DNA from: Streptomyces dysideae | GTDB taxonomy: Bacteria; Actinomycetota; Actinomycetes; Streptomycetales; Streptomycetaceae | Direction of reading: 5' to 3' | Assembly: GCF_001514305.1 (NCBI RefSeq) | Contig: NZ_KQ949075.1 | Location: 667,284-731,283 of the forward strand | Length of the DNA: 64,000 nt | Shown here: positions 62,179 through 64,000 of the stretch, piece after piece | How the letters are laid out: the number at the start of each line of letters is the position of its first letter | How positions within the stretch are numbered: the stretch's first letter is position 1 | Position numbers and translations under genes: made by a program | The notes under the pieces: generated by a model | Told to the model about the DNA's origin: nothing | Seen by the model: the letters and a program-made list of their open reading frames with translations, nothing else | The model's database searches: none

Positions 62179-62961
62179 CTAGAACCAGTTGCGCTTGCTG
62201 CCGACCTCGGACAGCCACTGGTTCAGGTACGCCGCCCAGTCGGTCCCCTGGAAGTCGTGCAGACCCACCTGGAAGGACCGGAAGGTGTCGCTGCCCTCGC
62301 TGAACAGCCCGGGCTTCTTGTCCATCTCGAGGATGACGTCCATCGCGTTCTCGTCGGCGACGAAGCTCAGCTCGACCTGGTTGATGCCGCGGTACTGCTG
62401 AGGCGGGAAGAACTCGATCTCCTGGTAGAACGGCAGCTTCTGACGCGTACCCCGGATGTGGCCGCGCTCCATGTCCGCGTTCTTGAAGCGGAAGCCCAGC
62501 TGGATGAAGGCGTCCAGGATCGCCTTCTGCGCGGGCAGCGGGTGCACATTGATCGGGTCCAGGTCGGTGGAGTCCACGGCCCGCGCGATCGCCAGCTCGG
62601 TGGTCACACCGATGTTCATCCCGCGCAGCGTCTGCCCGTCGATCGTCGTGACCGGCGTCTCCCAGGGGATCTCAAGACCGAAGGGCACCGCGTGCACGGC
62701 CTGGGCCTGCAGCTCGAAGGCACCCCCGAGCTGCATCTTGGTGAACTCGATGTCCTGCCTGTACTCCGAGTCCTGACCCTCGACCTCGACCCGCGCCTGG
62801 AGGCCCACGGACAGGCCCTCCACGTTCTGGTTCACGGACCCGCCCTGAATCCGCACCTCACCCTGGACGACACCGCCCGGAACGACGTTGACCTCGGTCA
62901 GCACCGTCTCGACCGAAGCCCCGCCGGCCCCCAGGCTCGCGAGCAGCTTCTTGAACGCCAT
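62179..62961 (-). CDS. Sporulation-control protein Spo0M
   Basis: A 260-residue Spo0M (SpoOM) homologue. The N-terminal arrestin-like half begins FKKLLASLGAGGASVETVLT with VNVVPGGVVQGEV; the second half starts near PFGLEIPWETPVTTIDGQTL. In Bacillus the family restrains entry into sporulation. GAGAGGAG lies a few bases before the ATG. It is divergent from the glycosylase gene. Confidence 0.92.
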   Translation of the reverse strand: MAFKKLLASLGAGGASVETVLTEVNVVPGGVVQGEVRIQGGSVNQNVEGLSVGLQARVEVEGQDSEYRQDIEFTKMQLGGAFELQAQAVHAVPFGLEIPWETPVTTIDGQTLRGMNIGVTTELAIARAVDSTDLDPINVHPLPAQKAILDAFIQLGFRFKNADMERGHIRGTRQKLPFYQEIEFFPPQQYRGINQVELSFVADENAMDVILEMDKKPGLFSEGSDTFRSFQVGLHDFQGTDWAAYLNQWLSEVGSKRNWF

Positions 62962-63100
62962 GTCTCTCCTCTTTCAGAGTGGATCCTTGGTCCCTACAAA
63001 CGCGATCCGGCCGCGGCCGGTTCCGCGCCCTCACCCTGGCAAGGCGAACGCCCGCTGACCACCCCGTTGCAGCCACCCGTCTGCACTACTCTCGGACGGC

Positions 63101-63751
63101 ATGATCGCGACCCCCGACCGTACGCCCCTGCCCCGGGCGTTCTTCGACCGCCCTGTGCTGGAAGTGGCCCCCGACCTCCTGGGCCGCCTTCTCGTACGCA
63201 CCACCCCGAACGGTCCGATCACCCTCCGCCTCACGGAGGTGGAGGCCTACGACGGTCCGAACGACCCCGGCTCCCACGCCTATCGCGGGCGTACCGCTCG
63301 CAATGACGTGATGTTCGGTCCGCCCGGACGCGTCTACGTCTACTTCACCTACGGCATGTGGCACTGCATGAACCTGGTGTGCGGTCCGGACGGCACGGCG
63401 AGCGCGGTCCTGCTCCGCGCCGGCGAGATCGTCGAGGGCGCCGAGCTCGCCCGTAAACGTCGACTCTCGGCCCGATACGACAAGGAACTGGCCAAAGGCC
63501 CCGCCCGCCTGGCCACGGCCCTGGACGTCGACCGAGTCCTGGACGGCACGGACGCGTGCGCCCCCGCCGAGACTCCGCTGAGGGTCCTCGCCGGGACCCC
63601 GGTCCCCTCCGACCAGGTACGCAGTGGCCCACGCACCGGCGTGGCCGGCGACGGAGGCAACGGGGACGTCCATCCCTGGCGCTTCTGGATCGCCAACGAC
63701 CCCACGGTGAGCCCTTATCGGGCCCATGTCCCGAGGCGCCGACGAAGTTGA
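63101..63751 (+). CDS. DNA-3-methyladenine glycosylase (AAG/MPG family)
   Basis: A 216-residue base-excision repair enzyme. [20 protein letters not shown] holds the catalytic Glu and [20 protein letters not shown] and GMWHCMNLV hold the pocket Tyr/His. It removes alkylated bases such as 3-methyladenine by flipping and hydrolysis, without a helix-hairpin-helix. GC-rich, with no clear promoter visible. Confidence 0.94.
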   Translation: MIATPDRTPLPRAFFDRPVLEVAPDLLGRLLVRTTPNGPITLRLTEVEAYDGPNDPGSHAYRGRTARNDVMFGPPGRVYVYFTYGMWHCMNLVCGPDGTASAVLLRAGEIVEGAELARKRRLSARYDKELAKGPARLATALDVDRVLDGTDACAPAETPLRVLAGTPVPSDQVRSGPRTGVAGDGGNGDVHPWRFWIANDPTVSPYRAHVPRRRRS

Positions 63752-64000
63752 CTCGCCTCGGGGAGGCGCGTAACGTAGCCCGAGCCGCTTGAACCGGGTA
63801 CGGCGATCGCCTGCAGCCGGAAGCGGCCAACCCACTACCTACGACTCCCTCTCAGCAGGGGCGAATTCGTCATGCTTGCATGCCTGAATTCGAGCTCGCG
63901 GAACTCGATTATGAGTTGGCGAGGGGATCGGCTAACGTAGTGAATGTCGAAAGGTCGACGGGCGAAAGCCCAAGGCCACTGGCAAATCCCGCCGACAGGG
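63752..64000. other. Right-edge non-coding region
   Basis: No complete gene is visible. It holds a 31-bp palindrome at 63862-63892 and, further right, TTGGCG and TAGTGA 16 bp apart (about 63914-63941), a possible promoter. A stretch with short GGGCGAAAGCCC-type hairpins follows. The region could be the leader of a gene or RNA operon that starts beyond the window; I cannot tell. Confidence 0.35.
63862..63892. promoter_or_regulatory. 31-bp imperfect palindrome near the right edge
   Basis: Outer arms CGAATTC / GAATTCG and inner arms CATGC / GCATG are symmetrical, with short unpaired spacers. It contains EcoRI- and SphI-like sites and resembles a cloning polylinker by eye, but it is also a plausible natural operator. 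Base composition is far less GC-rich than the rest of the window. Confidence 0.5.

Noticed and set aside
63752..64000. rRNA operon promoter or 16S leader at the right edge
   Set aside because: TTGGCG and TAGTGA are weak and no rRNA or tRNA sequence appears before the window ends.

Overview
The window is high-GC DNA with actinomycete gene style (frequent GTG starts, ATGA/GTGA overlaps). It carries Streptomyces marker families: two chaplins, a streptophobe-type membrane protein, an SGM_5486-type small protein, a Spo0M homologue, DUF3099 and a FadR/CynX pair. I assign it to Streptomyces or a close relative. From memory, the block fabG-fabI-serB-chpE with tyrS and tldD/pmbA follows the gene order around SCO1790-SCO1830 of S. 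coelicolor; I could not check this by alignment.

Region 1 (1 to about 20.9 kb) looks like a biosynthetic gene cluster that continues off the left edge. A leftward block encodes a macrolide-type glycosyltransferase (partial), an Old Yellow Enzyme-type flavin oxidoreductase, a small P-loop ATPase/kinase, an AvrD-like protein, a 54-residue small protein, an acyl-CoA dehydrogenase-like protein, a Gfo/Idh/MocA oxidoreductase, and a single polypeptide with KS-AT-ACP-alpha-oxoamine synthase (AOS) architecture. A TetR regulator follows, then rightward genes for an MMPL exporter, an Acg-type nitroreductase, an IclR regulator, a discrete FAS-type ACP and a KAS II enzyme, then an AraC regulator and a second IclR regulator. 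A reasonable reading is that the ACP/KAS II pair and the KS-AT-ACP build an acyl chain and the AOS domain releases it by decarboxylative condensation with an amino acid. The redox enzymes, AvrD-like protein and glycosyltransferase would then tailor the product and MMPL would export it. The exporter and the AraC gene each contain a TTA codon, so bldA-dependent expression is likely. I do not recognise the product.

Region 2 (about 20.9 to 22.5 kb) is a scar of decayed DNA: a GTPase-like fragment, an aminoglycoside-phosphotransferase-like fragment and the C-terminal end of a large serine recombinase, with an intact metallothionein-like gene between them. It separates the cluster from the core genome and suggests an integration boundary.

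Region 3 (22.5 to 64 kb) is core chromosome. It holds a DEDDh exonuclease with BRCT domain, a VIT transporter, a fatty-acid-hydroxylase gene that has lost its catalytic core, YhhN, CopD, a CoA transferase, an S8 protease, DUF485 plus an acetate-type symporter, moaA, tyrS, the tldD/pmbA pair, fabG-fabI (mabA-inhA type), a FadR/CynX pair, a SixA-type phosphatase, serB, streptophobe, an FHA-ABC transporter, a secreted SLT-domain protein, queA plus an SDR, a two-component system next to two chaplins, ABC/NfeD/SPFH genes, and HNH, PEBP, Spo0M and 3-methyladenine glycosylase genes.

The most unusual non-coding signal is a 12-bp palindrome CACGCGCGCGTG. It occurs nine times between 24.1 and 43.0 kb, mostly inside genes, and I found no perfect copy elsewhere in the window.
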